DNA from: Paenarthrobacter histidinolovorans
GTDB taxonomy: Bacteria > Actinomycetota > Actinomycetes > Actinomycetales > Micrococcaceae
Length of the DNA stretch: 64,000 bases
Reading direction: 5' to 3'
Assembly: GCF_014647595.1 (NCBI RefSeq)
Contig: NZ_BMPM01000002.1
Span: 248,001-312,000, forward strand
In this document: in pieces, positions 1 to 10,174 of the stretch
Layout: every line of letters starts with the position of its first letter
How positions within the stretch are numbered: the first letter of the stretch is position 1
Notes under the pieces: generated by a model
The model's input: the letters and a program-made list of their open reading frames with translations, nothing else
Database searches by the model: none
What the model was told of the DNA's origin: nothing
Position numbers and translations under genes: made by a program

Positions 1-2438
1 GTGTCGTTGTCCAGGACCGGAATGGTGACGACGTCGTTCACGCGGACGTTTACTTCGTCGGGTTTCGGTTGGGGAGCTTCGACGACGGCGGGGGCCGGCA
101 CCGGGACGACGCCCACCGTTCCGGTCGCTGAGGTCCGGCCGTTGGACATGGTGTAGCTGAAGACGAAGGGGTCTTTGGAGCCGAGGACATCGGTGACACG
201 CAGGACACTGTGGTCAATGACGCTGACCGAGGCGGATGAGCCATCGGGAACTGTCACGGACTGGAGGACCAGCACTCCACCGGAAGGATCGGAGTCGTTG
301 GCCAGCGGGTCCACCAGCACACTGCCACCTACCGGAAGCAGGGCCACGTCATGGACTGCGACGGGAGCGCCGGCATCCTTGCCGGACTCGACGTCCACGC
401 GGATGAGTCCCTGGCTGCTCTGTGGCCCGTTGCTGGCGATGTACGTCAGGTAGATCGGACCCGGCGTGGTGCTCCGGAAGGTGAAAGTACCGCCGTCGGT
501 TACCGGGCCCAATTCGGCCGGGCCCGCAGCCTCAACGTGGGCGACGCGCAAGGCACCGCCGTTGGGATCGACGTCGTTCTTCAACGGTGCAATAACCAGG
601 TCCTGGCCCACCACGGCTGTGACGTGGTCGGCGTTGACTACCGGAGCCAAGGCGCCCGGGGGCTGGACGTTGACCACGATGCGTCCGGTGGTGGTGGCCC
701 TGCCATCCCAGACGGTGATGGTGACGTTCTTCTTGCCCGGCGCTGCGCCGGAATCCTGGTAGGTGAGCAGGCCGTCACGGCGGACCTTCACCTGGTCCTG
801 GTCGTTGTCTGTCTTGGCATCCAACAGGACCAGGTCATCACCGTCCGGGTCCATCCAGTCCGTGAGGATGTTCTGGCTGACGGACTTTCCCTGTTCCACG
901 ACCATGGTGGTGGGTTCGGCCCGTTTGAAGAAGGGGGGCTTGTTTTCTTCCGGAGCCACCACGTGCAGGGTGACCTTTCCACCGGCGGACAAGCTGCGCC
1001 CATCAGCGGCGTTGTAGTCGAAGACTTCCGTCCCGGGTTTGGCGTCCGCGGGCACCTTGATCTGGAAAGCGGAACCACCGTAGATGTTTTCCAACGTCCC
1101 CATCTTGGGGCCGTTGGCGCCCACTGCAGCGGTGAGGACATCGCCGTCGGGGTCCGAGTCGTTGTCCAGGACGCTCAGGATGGAGGTCCGCCCCGGCCGG
1201 ACACCGAATTCGTCGGGTTTGGTTTCCGGCGGCCGGTTGGGCTTGGTGCGGTCAGGAAGGACGTTGATGGTGTTGTTGTCCGCGGATTCCTGGTCCTGGT
1301 CATCCGATTGGTTCTTGGGCGGGACAACATCGTCCCAGTTGTTGACCAGCTGCATGTTCTGGTTGACCAGCCACACGCTGCCGGAGTTCACGTCGTTGAG
1401 CACCACGAGGTCGCGGTTGACGCGGAACACATAGCTCGGTGAGGCACTGGCCTTCGGGACGTCGTTCTTTTTGTCGTCAGCGTCGTTCTCGCAGTCGCGG
1501 ACGTACTTGTTGGCGCCGGACCAGGCCGCATGGACACACTTGCTGACCTGGACTGGAGCGGCCGGAACGCCCTCGCCGTCGGCGTTGACCGTTGCGGCCG
1601 TGGATCCGTCCAAGGGCTGCTTCAGGAGGGCTTTGCGGGTGGCAATGGCAACGTAGCTGCTCTCCGCGCTGGTCTGCTGGAGTTTGGCTTCGCGGGCATC
1701 CTGCAACTGAAGCCTGCGGCCACCTGGCAGGAAGAGGTTTCCGGAAGCGGCGTCGAGGACTACGGGCTTGTCCCCCACCACCGAGATCTGCAGATCGCCT
1801 GCACCCTTGAGCTCGTCCACCTTGGTGACCTCGGAGTCGGTCCGCTGGCCATCGGCGTCAACGGTGACGGCTGTGATCTCGCCCTTGCCGGGGTCGGCGG
1901 TGTAGATGCGGTTATCCGCGCCAACAGCGGAGACAATGCCCTGCTCGCCGGTCAGGACCGGTTCGGTCCCTTCCTCGTCAAAGCCGTTGACCGTGGACGG
2001 AGAAAGGGCCCAGACCTTGCCACGGGCAGGATCGGTGACGGACAGGACCGTGGAACCGTAGCTGACTTGCGACGACGACGGCAGCTGCTTATCGCCGCCA
2101 AGCTTCAGGTTGGCGGCGGACACCTGGTTGATGGTGGAGCCGGACTCGTCATCGACGAAGACATTGCCGTCGTGCTGCAGGACATCGAACGTGGTGGTGG
2201 CAGGCGTTACGGCGCCGTCGAGGACGCGGGACGGGTAGTTCAGCCGCCCCACGGCGTTCTTGGTTTTGCTGACCACCCACACGCCGCCGTCATTCAAGTC
2301 CACCTCGGTGGTCTTGAAACCCGGGTACAGTACTGCGCCCGCGATCAGCAGGGCCCCCGCTGCAGAGGCAGCGGTACCCGCTATGAATTTCTTGTTTTGA
2401 CGCTTTTTCAGCCCCAGCTTGCCGAAGAAAGTTGTCAC
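1..2438 (-). CDS. Giant Ig-like repeat surface protein, 3' end outside window (paralog of next gene)
   Basis: The frame opens with GTG at 2438 and stays open to the window edge, so about 812 codons are visible and the C-terminus is missing. A basic N-terminus precedes one hydrophobic segment (about residues 19-38), as in a type II membrane anchor. A propeller-like region follows (short repeats of the VTDPARGKVWAL kind), then Ig-like domains marked by LDNDSDPDGD-type motifs, as in bacterial Ig families (Big_9-like). It is collinear with and clearly homologous to the adjacent protein at 2690-8824; the stretch with SPSYVFRVNRDLVVLNDVNSG is nearly identical in both. The role is unknown: an envelope-anchored adhesin or scaffold is an inference. 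An upstream GGGA offers only a weak ribosome site. Confidence 0.85.
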   Translation of the reverse strand, partial: MTTFFGKLGLKKRQNKKFIAGTAASAAGALLIAGAVLYPGFKTTEVDLNDGGVWVVSKTKNAVGRLNYPSRVLDGAVTPATTTFDVLQHDGNVFVDDESGSTINQVSAANLKLGGDKQLPSSSQVSYGSTVLSVTDPARGKVWALSPSTVNGFDEEGTEPVLTGEQGIVSAVGADNRIYTADPGKGEITAVTVDADGQRTDSEVTKVDELKGAGDLQISVVGDKPVVLDAASGNLFLPGGRRLQLQDAREAKLQQTSAESSYVAIATRKALLKQPLDGSTAATVNADGEGVPAAPVQVSKCVHAAWSGANKYVRDCENDADDKKNDVPKASASPSYVFRVNRDLVVLNDVNSGSVWLVNQNMQLVNNWDDVVPPKNQSDDQDQESADNNTINVLPDRTKPNRPPETKPDEFGVRPGRTSILSVLDNDSDPDGDVLTAAVGANGPKMGTLENIYGGSAFQIKVPADAKPGTEVFDYNAADGRSLSAGGKVTLHVVAPEENKPPFFKRAEPTTMVVEQGKSVSQNILTDWMDPDGDDLVLLDAKTDNDQDQVKVRRDGLLTYQDSGAAPGKKNVTITVWDGRATTTGRIVVNVQPPGALAPVVNADHVTAVVGQDLVIAPLKNDVDPNGGALRVAHVEAAGPAELGPVTDGGTFTFRSTTPGPIYLTYIASNGPQSSQGLIRVDVESGKDAGAPVAVHDVALLPVGGSVLVDPLANDSDPSGGVLVLQSVTVPDGSSASVSVIDHSVLRVTDVLGSKDPFVFSYTMSNGRTSATGTVGVVPVPAPAVVEAPQPKPDEVNVRVNDVVTIPVLDND

Positions 2439-2689
2439 AGCCCCAGAATTCCCTTTGTTTTCAGCCGCCCCCCCAGCGACTTCCGAGCCATCCGGCAGGT
2501 GCCGGCAGCCGTAAAATCCGCAGTACCCCCGAACGGCGGCGGAATTTTCAGTCCCTAAGACTATCCCACGCGCCCCACGGCCAACCAAGGAAACCCGGGA
2601 GCGGGCTATCCATTGGCTTTGACAGCGTACTGTCTTGGGGCCGTGAAGCGCGATGGGGACAACTGCCCCGCGCTGCGGTGCTGATGCCC

Positions 2690-5600
2690 TCAGCATTGCG
2701 GGATCTGGTGGGGTCCGGGATCGCCCAGGGTGGTGTTGCCCTGTGCGATGAAGCGGCCGGCGTTCGGACCACTGGTCAGCCGGTACCACGCGGCGTAGTT
2801 CAGGTACGGGGTGCTGCGGTTGACGTAGCAGTTGACCGTGAAGGAACCATTCGACTCGTACTGCCACGGAGTGCCATAGACCACGCCGTCACATCGGTGA
2901 CCTGGTGTATTCGGGTCCCAGGACGTCTGTCCTGATGCCGCCGTGTCAGTACAGGTACGGAAGCTGCCTGCGGGCAGCGTAGCGTCCCACGACGTCTTCT
3001 GCGGACCACTCTGGGCACTGGCCGAGGCCACGCCTCCGCCCTGGCCCACCGAGTTGAAGGTCTGTACCTCAATGGTGCGGGTCTGGTTGTAGCCACCCGT
3101 GTTCACCACCCGGCTGCCGGAGGCGGACTCGTTGATCCACCCGGTGTCCGTTCCGCCACCAGTGATCCTGATCTTGGTTGCGGCGACATCGTTGCTGGAC
3201 GTGGACGGCGAGGACCAGTTCAGTGTCAACGTCGTCTGGTTCTGGCCACCGTTGGCGCCGGAAGCCGAGGGGGTGCCGGGAGAACCGTACGGTGTGGTGG
3301 TGGCCGGTGCGCTGGGATTGGAGCTCGGCGCCACCGAAGAAACTGCATTGACAGTGATGGTGGTGGCCTGCCCGTTGGTGAAGCCGCTGACTGTTTGCCC
3401 GGGGCTGATGGGCCCTGACTGTCCGGTACTGGCGACGTAGCGGTAGCTCACTTCGCTTTGGGTTGAGCCGTTGCGTTGCTCTTGGTCGAGGACCGTGAAG
3501 TTGATGGTCACGGCCTTGCCGGCTCCCCCGGTGTTGGCCGGAGTTGCCGAGACGTTGTTCACGGTGCCGAGCATGCCGGTTGCACGCCGCGGGGCAGAGG
3601 GCGCGCTGACGCTTCCCTTTCCGGCTTTGTTCTCCGCTTGCACGGTGAAGGTGTAGCCGGCTTCGTCGTTCTGTGCGGTGAAGACTGCCGAGCGGACGTT
3701 GCCCGGGATCGTCTGCGACTGGGGCACGCCATTGCCGCCACTCATGGTGACGTAGTAGCTCTTGATGGGGTCGCCGTTGATGTCCGGCTCGGTCCAATCC
3801 ACCCGCAACTGGTTTTGTTTGCCCACGGACTGCACCACAGCCGTGGTCGGGGCGGCCGGGGCTCCCGGAAGGCCGGCAGGGTTGTCCTCAAGGGAGTACA
3901 TGCCCCAATCGGAGGGTCCGAGCTCATTGACTGCCTGGGCGCGCACCTTGTACTTGACTCCGTTGCTCAGGCCAGGCCAGGTGTACGTCAGCCCTGTGAC
4001 CTCGTTCTTCACGGCAATACCGTTGGCCGGAGGTGGCGAGATCTCCAGGTTGTAGTGCTTCACCGGTGAGCCCTCCGTCTTGGCAGGGGTCCAGGTGACC
4101 GCCATGTTCTTGTCCCCGGCCTTGACCGTGGGCGCATCCGGAGGTGAGGGCTTTTCGTCGGGTCGGATCTCGTTGGATGCCGTGGATGCCGGCGAATCGC
4201 CAACTTCATTGCTTGCGAAAACGGTGAAGACGTACTTCACGTTGTTTGTCAGTCCGGACAGCGTGCACGTGGTGGTCGGGCACACCTGCTCGAACCCTGC
4301 CGCCTTCACCGTGTATTTGGTGATGGCTGCGCCGTTATCCGACGGCGGCGTCCACTTGAGGACGGCGGTCCGGCTCCGGACATCGGTTGCTACCGGCGCC
4401 GACGGAGCGTCCGGCTTGTCCCGCACTGTAATGCGGACACGGCCGGTGGCTTGCCTGGAGGGGTCCTTGGTCTTATCCAGCACGGTGTACCGCACCACCA
4501 GGACACCCTTGAAACCGTCGGCCGGGGTAACCGTGATCGACTCTCCGGAAACGGTTGGCTGGCCGGCAGCGGACCCAGTCTCAACAGCGGCGTTTTCAAT
4601 GGTCAGCGGTGCGTCGCTGAAGGGGTTGAAATCGTTGGAAAGGACGTTGATGGTTTCGGAGCGGCCCGCGTTGGCTTTGTCCACTGCGTCATCGTTGGCT
4701 ACCGGGCGCGGCCTGTTCGACGAAACCACCGTGGCAGTCACAGTGGCACGCACAGCATCAGAGCGGCCGTCAGTTACCTTGAGCGGGAAGGAACCCACTG
4801 CCCCCGGATTGACTGAGAGGTCCGGCGTGATCTTGAGGACGGTACCTTCGACTTTGGCCTGGAAACCCGCCGCCTGCTGGCCGTCGAGTTCAAATTTCAG
4901 GTTGCCCTGATCCCGTTCATCGACGTCCTTGGCCAGATTGCCCAGCTCAAGGTCCGTGGTCTCACCCTTGGGGGCTTCCACGGAAGCTCCGCTGAAGGTT
5001 GGCGGGTGGTTGGCGTTGGGGTCCGGAATGACCTTGGTCAGGATGGTCAACGTGGATTTCAACCCTTGGGAGTCATCCGGGCCGGAACCATCAGTGACCT
5101 CGAACGTGATGGATCCCGGGCCCACGTAATCGGCCTGGGCTGCATACCGCAAGGCGTTTCCATCACCGGAGATGACGTTTGTGGGGTCCCCGCCTTGAAC
5201 GCGGATCTTATCCGCCACTGTGATGCGGGCCTGACGGCCTTCCCGGACGCGCACATACTCCTGAAGCGCCAGTGTGACGTCCTTGCCGGACATCACCTCA
5301 ACCGGGTCCGTCTTGGCCAGGGTCGGGTACTGGAGGCCTTGGCCAGGAATCCACATCACCGCCGTGGCCGACTGGCCGTCCATATCCGTGACGGTGTACG
5401 GGATCAATTGCTCCTGCGGGACCAGAGTCACCACCACGTTGCCGGCGGTACCTACCCGTGCGTTCGGATTTCCGTCCGGGAGCGAAATGGTGAGGTCCTC
5501 GGCCACACCATCGGGATCGGAGTCGTTCTTCAACACCGGGACGTCGACAGCGGTCTTGCCCAGGGTCTCAGCCAGCGTGACGCGGTCGTCCACGGCAACA

Positions 5601-8600
5601 GGAACGTGGAGGGCCGCCGTCGGGCTTGTCTGGACCCTGACAACTGCGCTGGCCTCGGCCTTTTTGTCGTCCTGGATCCGGTAACTGATGCTCTCGGTTC
5701 CGGCGACACCGGGCGCTGTCAGCAGGATCTTGCCAGAGGCAGCTTCCACCTGGAGATCAGGATTGGCTTCGAAGGAATTGACCAGGGCGATGGGGTCGCC
5801 GTCCGGATCGGAGTCGTTCTTGAGGGCATCCACCGCGATGCGGCGCCCGGGCCGGACATCAATGGCGTCATCGACTGCGATCGGCTTCTGGTTGTTCGCT
5901 TCCGCCGGAGCGATACCAACAATGACGGTGCCTGTGTTTTCGGCGCCGATGCGGTCCCGCACGCGGTAGCTGAAGGTATCCGTCCCGGCAGACTTACCAC
6001 CTGCGGTGAACTCCATATAGCCATCCCGCACCACGGCGGTGCCCATGGCCGGTGCTTTGTCCACGCCGATGAGCTGGACGGAGTCGCCGTCGGCGTCAAT
6101 GCCGTCCAGGGGAACCGGGATCTTGACCGTCATCCCGGCAACAACCCGTGCGGTCAGGTTCCGGGGTTCGGGGCGCGTATTGGTGGCGTCATCCCTGGCG
6201 CGGATACGTATGGTCACCTGCTGCGAGTCCGTTTGCCCGGAAGAGTTGCTGACCTTGTAGATCGCGTACACCGTCTTGGGAACCTCACCGGCAATGAACC
6301 GCAAGTAATTGCCCGCGATGAACATCCGTCCGTCCGCCGCGTCAGGCTGCTGTGCCAACACCGGATCGAGTTTCAGCTCGCCCCCGTTGGGGTCGGAATC
6401 GTTCTCCAGGACGGGGATGGTGACCACATCGCCAACCCGTACTGACACTTCATCCGGCTTGGCCTGCGGTGCCTGGAGTTTGCTGGGGGCAGGGACCACC
6501 TGGACCGAGATGTCTCCCGTGGCTGAGGCCTTGCCGTTCGAAATCGTGTACTTGAGGGAGAGTTGGCCCGTCGCGTGGATATCGGTGATCTTGACCACCG
6601 AGTGGTCCAGTACCGCCACTGTGACAGGCAGGCCGTCCGCGGCCGTGACCGACTGGACAACCAGCACGCCGCCGGCCGGATCCGAGTCGTTGCCCAGTAC
6701 ATCCACCACTGTGCTGCCGCCGCTGGGAAGAAGGGCGATATCGCGAACTGCCACAGGCGCGCCGTCGTTGCTGCCGGACACGACGTCGACGCGCACCAGC
6801 TGCTGTGCGCTGGCAGGTCCGTTGGTGACCATGTAGGTGACGTAGTGCGGACCGACACTCGTGGAGTTGAAGGTGAAGGTCTGCTGGTCCGGACCTATCA
6901 CGGCCGTCGCCTGGTCATCAGGCTGCGCCTGCGCCAACCGCAGCGTGCCTCCCTGGGGATCGGAGTCGTTCTTGAGGGGCGCAATCACCGTGTCCTGGCC
7001 AGCGACCGCCACCACATGATCGGCGTTGGCGATGGGCGGCAGAGCTCCCGGGGCGCGGACATCCACACTGATCCGCCCCTCGGTGCTTAGTGTGCCATCC
7101 GAGACCGTCACGGAAATCGTCTTCTTGCCCGGACCGGCCCCGGAGTCCTGGAACGTCAAAAGCCCGTCGGGCCTGATCCGCACCTGGTCCGCGGGGTCGC
7201 TGCTGCTGGCCGCCACGGCGAAGAGGTCGTCACCGTCGGGGTCGATCCAGTCACTGAGGATGTACTGGTTGGCGATCTTTCCCGATTGCACCACCAAGGC
7301 GTTGTTCCGGTTGGGCTTCTGCTGCGGTGCTGCGTTCTCACCCGGAGGAACGATCCTCAGGTCCACGTTGGTCGAGGCAGTTCCCCCACGGCCATCATCC
7401 ACGGAGTACTTGAACGATTCCGTCCCGGACTGATCGGCAGGAACGGTGATCTGGAAACCCGTCCCGCCGTAGACAGGAGCCAACGCCCCTGATTTCAGCA
7501 CTTGGTCGGCAGAGACGGTGAGGACATCGCCGTCGGAATCGGCGTCGTTGTCCAGCACGGGCAGGAGGGTTGTCTTCCCCGCACGCACGCCAAAAGCGTC
7601 CGGCTTCGCGACCGGCGGTGTGTTCGGTTTGCTCCGGTCCGGAAGGACGGTCTGCTGGACTTCGTCCGCGGAGTCCTTGTCGGCGACTTCCGATGTCTGC
7701 TGCGGTGGGATGACGTCGTCCCAGTTGTTGACCAGCTGCATGTTCTGGTTGACCATCCAGACGTTGCCGGAGTTGACGTCGTTCAGCACCACGAGATCGC
7801 GGTTGACCCGGAAAACGTACGACGGCGATGCACTCGCCTTGGGGACGTCGGCACGGCGGCTGTCCGCCTCGTTCGTGCATTCGCGGAGGTACTTGTTGGC
7901 TCCGGACCAGGCGGCGTAGGTGCAGGTGCCCAGATGTACGGGCGCCGCCGGCACACCTTGGCCGTCAGCCTGGATGGTCTTGGCTGTTCCGCCGTCGAGG
8001 GGCTGGAGCAAGAGTGCTTTGTTGGTGGCGATGGCCACGAAATCAGCGGCTGTTCCGCTTTGCTGGAGCTTCGCGTCACGGGCGTCGTCCAAGTGCACGG
8101 TAGCTCCGCCCGGCAGGACGATGTTTCCTGTGGCCTCGTTGAGGACTACTGCTTTGTCACCCACCGCGGTCAGCTGGAGGTCGCCGGCGTTCTTCAGGGC
8201 ATCATCCTTGCGGACCTGGGAGTCCACCGACTGACCGTTGGCGTCCACTTTGGTGGCCGTCAGGCTGCCAGTTTCCGGATCCACGGTGTGGATGGTGTCG
8301 TCGGTACCAACCACCGACACGATGCCGGTGGACTGTTCCAGCACGGGTTCAGCCTCGTCACTGAATCCGCCGACCGAACCGGCTGTGAGGGCCCAGACTT
8401 TGCCCTTGGCGGGATCGGTGACGGCCAGGACCTTGTTGCCGAAGCTCACAGCTGCCGATCCCGGGAGCTTTTGGTCCCCGCCCAGGCGCATGTTGGCAGC
8501 GCTGACGGGGTTGATGGTGGCGCCATCGGCATCATCGATGAACACGTCACTGGCCTGCTGGAGGATCTCGAAGTCTTTGCTGGCGGGAGTGACGGCGCCG

Positions 8601-8824
8601 TCCAAGGACTTGGACGGATAGTTGAGCCGGCCGGCGGCATTCTTGGACTTGCTGACTACCCAGACTCCGCCGTCGTTCAGGTCCACTTCAGTGGTCTTGA
8701 ACCCCGGATAGAGGATCGCGCCGGTAACGAGCACTGCTGCGGCGGCCGTGAAGGCGGTAGCCGTGATGACCCTCCGCCGACGAATCCTGCCACGACGATT
8801 CCCGGACCCATTGGTCAGAGTCAT
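2690..8824 (-). CDS. Giant cell-surface protein with Ig-like array, FN3 domains and Cys-rich tail
   Basis: This protein has about 2044 residues. Two in-frame ATGs exist (8830 and 8824); I chose 8824 because GGGGA lies 7 nt upstream of it and only 1 nt from the other. The order is an Arg-rich N-terminus, one TM helix (about 20-40), a propeller-like region (about 50-370), roughly ten Ig-like units with NDSDP(D/N)GG signatures (about 410-1470), three clear FN3 domains (about 1480-1750), further FN3-like units, and a C-terminal segment of about 85 residues with four Cys. The domains indicate an extracellular, membrane-anchored protein. It is a tandem paralog of the gene downstream on the same strand. 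No sortase motif is visible at the C-terminus. No enzymatic domain was recognised; adhesion or envelope structure is inferred. Confidence 0.9.
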   Translation of the reverse strand: MTLTNGSGNRRGRIRRRRVITATAFTAAAAVLVTGAILYPGFKTTEVDLNDGGVWVVSKSKNAAGRLNYPSKSLDGAVTPASKDFEILQQASDVFIDDADGATINPVSAANMRLGGDQKLPGSAAVSFGNKVLAVTDPAKGKVWALTAGSVGGFSDEAEPVLEQSTGIVSVVGTDDTIHTVDPETGSLTATKVDANGQSVDSQVRKDDALKNAGDLQLTAVGDKAVVLNEATGNIVLPGGATVHLDDARDAKLQQSGTAADFVAIATNKALLLQPLDGGTAKTIQADGQGVPAAPVHLGTCTYAAWSGANKYLRECTNEADSRRADVPKASASPSYVFRVNRDLVVLNDVNSGNVWMVNQNMQLVNNWDDVIPPQQTSEVADKDSADEVQQTVLPDRSKPNTPPVAKPDAFGVRAGKTTLLPVLDNDADSDGDVLTVSADQVLKSGALAPVYGGTGFQITVPADQSGTESFKYSVDDGRGGTASTNVDLRIVPPGENAAPQQKPNRNNALVVQSGKIANQYILSDWIDPDGDDLFAVAASSSDPADQVRIRPDGLLTFQDSGAGPGKKTISVTVSDGTLSTEGRISVDVRAPGALPPIANADHVVAVAGQDTVIAPLKNDSDPQGGTLRLAQAQPDDQATAVIGPDQQTFTFNSTSVGPHYVTYMVTNGPASAQQLVRVDVVSGSNDGAPVAVRDIALLPSGGSTVVDVLGNDSDPAGGVLVVQSVTAADGLPVTVAVLDHSVVKITDIHATGQLSLKYTISNGKASATGDISVQVVPAPSKLQAPQAKPDEVSVRVGDVVTIPVLENDSDPNGGELKLDPVLAQQPDAADGRMFIAGNYLRFIAGEVPKTVYAIYKVSNSSGQTDSQQVTIRIRARDDATNTRPEPRNLTARVVAGMTVKIPVPLDGIDADGDSVQLIGVDKAPAMGTAVVRDGYMEFTAGGKSAGTDTFSYRVRDRIGAENTGTVIVGIAPAEANNQKPIAVDDAIDVRPGRRIAVDALKNDSDPDGDPIALVNSFEANPDLQVEAASGKILLTAPGVAGTESISYRIQDDKKAEASAVVRVQTSPTAALHVPVAVDDRVTLAETLGKTAVDVPVLKNDSDPDGVAEDLTISLPDGNPNARVGTAGNVVVTLVPQEQLIPYTVTDMDGQSATAVMWIPGQGLQYPTLAKTDPVEVMSGKDVTLALQEYVRVREGRQARITVADKIRVQGGDPTNVISGDGNALRYAAQADYVGPGSITFEVTDGSGPDDSQGLKSTLTILTKVIPDPNANHPPTFSGASVEAPKGETTDLELGNLAKDVDERDQGNLKFELDGQQAAGFQAKVEGTVLKITPDLSVNPGAVGSFPLKVTDGRSDAVRATVTATVVSSNRPRPVANDDAVDKANAGRSETINVLSNDFNPFSDAPLTIENAAVETGSAAGQPTVSGESITVTPADGFKGVLVVRYTVLDKTKDPSRQATGRVRITVRDKPDAPSAPVATDVRSRTAVLKWTPPSDNGAAITKYTVKAAGFEQVCPTTTCTLSGLTNNVKYVFTVFASNEVGDSPASTASNEIRPDEKPSPPDAPTVKAGDKNMAVTWTPAKTEGSPVKHYNLEISPPPANGIAVKNEVTGLTYTWPGLSNGVKYKVRAQAVNELGPSDWGMYSLEDNPAGLPGAPAAPTTAVVQSVGKQNQLRVDWTEPDINGDPIKSYYVTMSGGNGVPQSQTIPGNVRSAVFTAQNDEAGYTFTVQAENKAGKGSVSAPSAPRRATGMLGTVNNVSATPANTGGAGKAVTINFTVLDQEQRNGSTQSEVSYRYVASTGQSGPISPGQTVSGFTNGQATTITVNAVSSVAPSSNPSAPATTTPYGSPGTPSASGANGGQNQTTLTLNWSSPSTSSNDVAATKIRITGGGTDTGWINESASGSRVVNTGGYNQTRTIEVQTFNSVGQGGGVASASAQSGPQKTSWDATLPAGSFRTCTDTAASGQTSWDPNTPGHRCDGVVYGTPWQYESNGSFTVNCYVNRSTPYLNYAAWYRLTSGPNAGRFIAQGNTTLGDPGPHQIPQC

Positions 8825-8964
8825 CCACATTCCCCACTTTTAGGCAGCCCGCACCCAGCTCCGGACCATCACGACACAAACAACCCAAGAGTACCGGGTT
8901 AATCCATCGATTAGCCAAGAGTCCGCAACATGGGCCGCCAGGCACGCAACAGTTCTTTGGCGGT

Positions 8965-10173
8965 CTAGTCGAGCACCAGGCCCTTGCCGCGGCCGCGGGC
9001 CAGCATGACCGGGTGGATCTCACCGAAGCCGCGGACGTTCTCCGACTTCTGGGGCACCAGCACAAAGCGGTCGTCCTGGCCCAGGGCTGCTGCGGTCATG
9101 GCATCCACCAGCACCGTCCCCGGTTGGGCGAGCGTCGTCAGGCGCGCGGCCAGGTTCACTGTCGGTCCGTAGATGTCACCGAGCCGCGAGAGAATGCGCC
9201 CCCACACCATGGACACCCGGCATTGGGGCAGGATCTCATCCTCGGTAAAGGCCTGCGCCAAAGCGAGCGAGATCTCGGCCCCAGCGGCCGGCGTCTCGGC
9301 GATGTAGAGGACTTCGTCGCCGACTGTCTTGACCAGGCGTCCACCGCCAACGGAGATGATTTCAGCGCACTTGTTCTCGAAGCGCTGCACCAACTGTGCC
9401 AGCGTTTTCTCGTTCATCCGCCGGGAGAGGCTGGTGTAGGACACGAGGTCCGCAAAACCCACAGCGCGCGCCAAGGGCAACGGGGAGTCGTCCTCGTCCC
9501 CTTCACGGCCTTCCTCGCTGGCCTGCAAACCGGCCTCGGCGCGGACAGCGAGCCGCTGGACGCCGGCGTTGAGCTGGCGTCGGTACGAATAGACAAGGAT
9601 CTCTTCCAAGGAATCCACCAGGGACGGCAACCGCCCCACCAACTGCTTGCGCGCAACGGCATCGGGTATGCCTTGTTCGGACACCATGTCCTCGACCAAC
9701 GCTTCGATCTGCCAGACCACCATGCGGTCTGTCATCTGGCCGATGGAGCGGGTCACGGAGATCGCGGCTTCTTCGGTCAGAATGCCGGCACGCACCAGGT
9801 CCAGGATGCTGGACAGGGCAGCTTGGTCGCGCTCGGTGAACGCCACGTCCTCGTCATTGAAGTTCGGGAAACCCAGCGCACGCCACACCTTGCGGGCAGA
9901 CAAAATGGAAACGCCCGCACCGGCTGCAACTTCACGACGCCGAAGCTTGCGTTCGCCGCCAAGGAGCTTGGACTCCAATGCCTTGATGGCCAGCCTCTCC
10001 GCCGACATCACGCCTGTGGGCGGACCTGTTGGCACGGGGGCCTGGGCGGGCGCGGCGTCCGTGTCGTCGTCGTCCGTGTCGTCGTCTTCTGTGTGGTCGT
10101 CCACTGAAGGTTCGGGTACGGCGTCGAACTCCTGGTCCAGGTCCTCGCCGGACTGCTGATCCTCAACGCTCAT
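8965..10173 (-). CDS. Class III adenylate/guanylate cyclase with Rv1264-like regulatory domain
   Basis: Predicted to make cyclic nucleotide (cAMP most likely) in the cytoplasm. An Asp/Glu-rich N-terminus is followed by a helical region (about 60-215) like the autoinhibitory, pH-responsive domain of mycobacterial Rv1264, then a catalytic domain (about 235-395). Catalytic features are visible: metal Asp in GFADLVSYT, Lys and second metal Asp in VKTVGDE, and Asn/Arg of the transition-state pair in TVNLAARL, so the enzyme should be active. ATGs occur at 10182 and 10173; 10173 has GAAGG 8 nt upstream and lies 1 nt past the stop of the preceding gene. It is the last gene of birA-PH-cyclase. pH control is known for the Rv1264 family and only inferred here. 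Confidence 0.88.
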   Translation of the reverse strand: MSVEDQQSGEDLDQEFDAVPEPSVDDHTEDDDTDDDDTDAAPAQAPVPTGPPTGVMSAERLAIKALESKLLGGERKLRRREVAAGAGVSILSARKVWRALGFPNFNDEDVAFTERDQAALSSILDLVRAGILTEEAAISVTRSIGQMTDRMVVWQIEALVEDMVSEQGIPDAVARKQLVGRLPSLVDSLEEILVYSYRRQLNAGVQRLAVRAEAGLQASEEGREGDEDDSPLPLARAVGFADLVSYTSLSRRMNEKTLAQLVQRFENKCAEIISVGGGRLVKTVGDEVLYIAETPAAGAEISLALAQAFTEDEILPQCRVSMVWGRILSRLGDIYGPTVNLAARLTTLAQPGTVLVDAMTAAALGQDDRFVLVPQKSENVRGFGEIHPVMLARGRGKGLVLD

Positions 10174-10174
10174 C

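Noticed and set aside
351..2558. Long plus-strand frames across the first Ig-like gene
   Set aside because: The minus strand carries a continuous homolog of the neighbouring Ig-like protein down to the window edge.
2620..2633. GACAG-CGTA-CTGTC dyad between the two Ig-like genes as terminator or operator
   Set aside because: Only 5 bp per arm with no T-run and not near a clear promoter; too weak to call.
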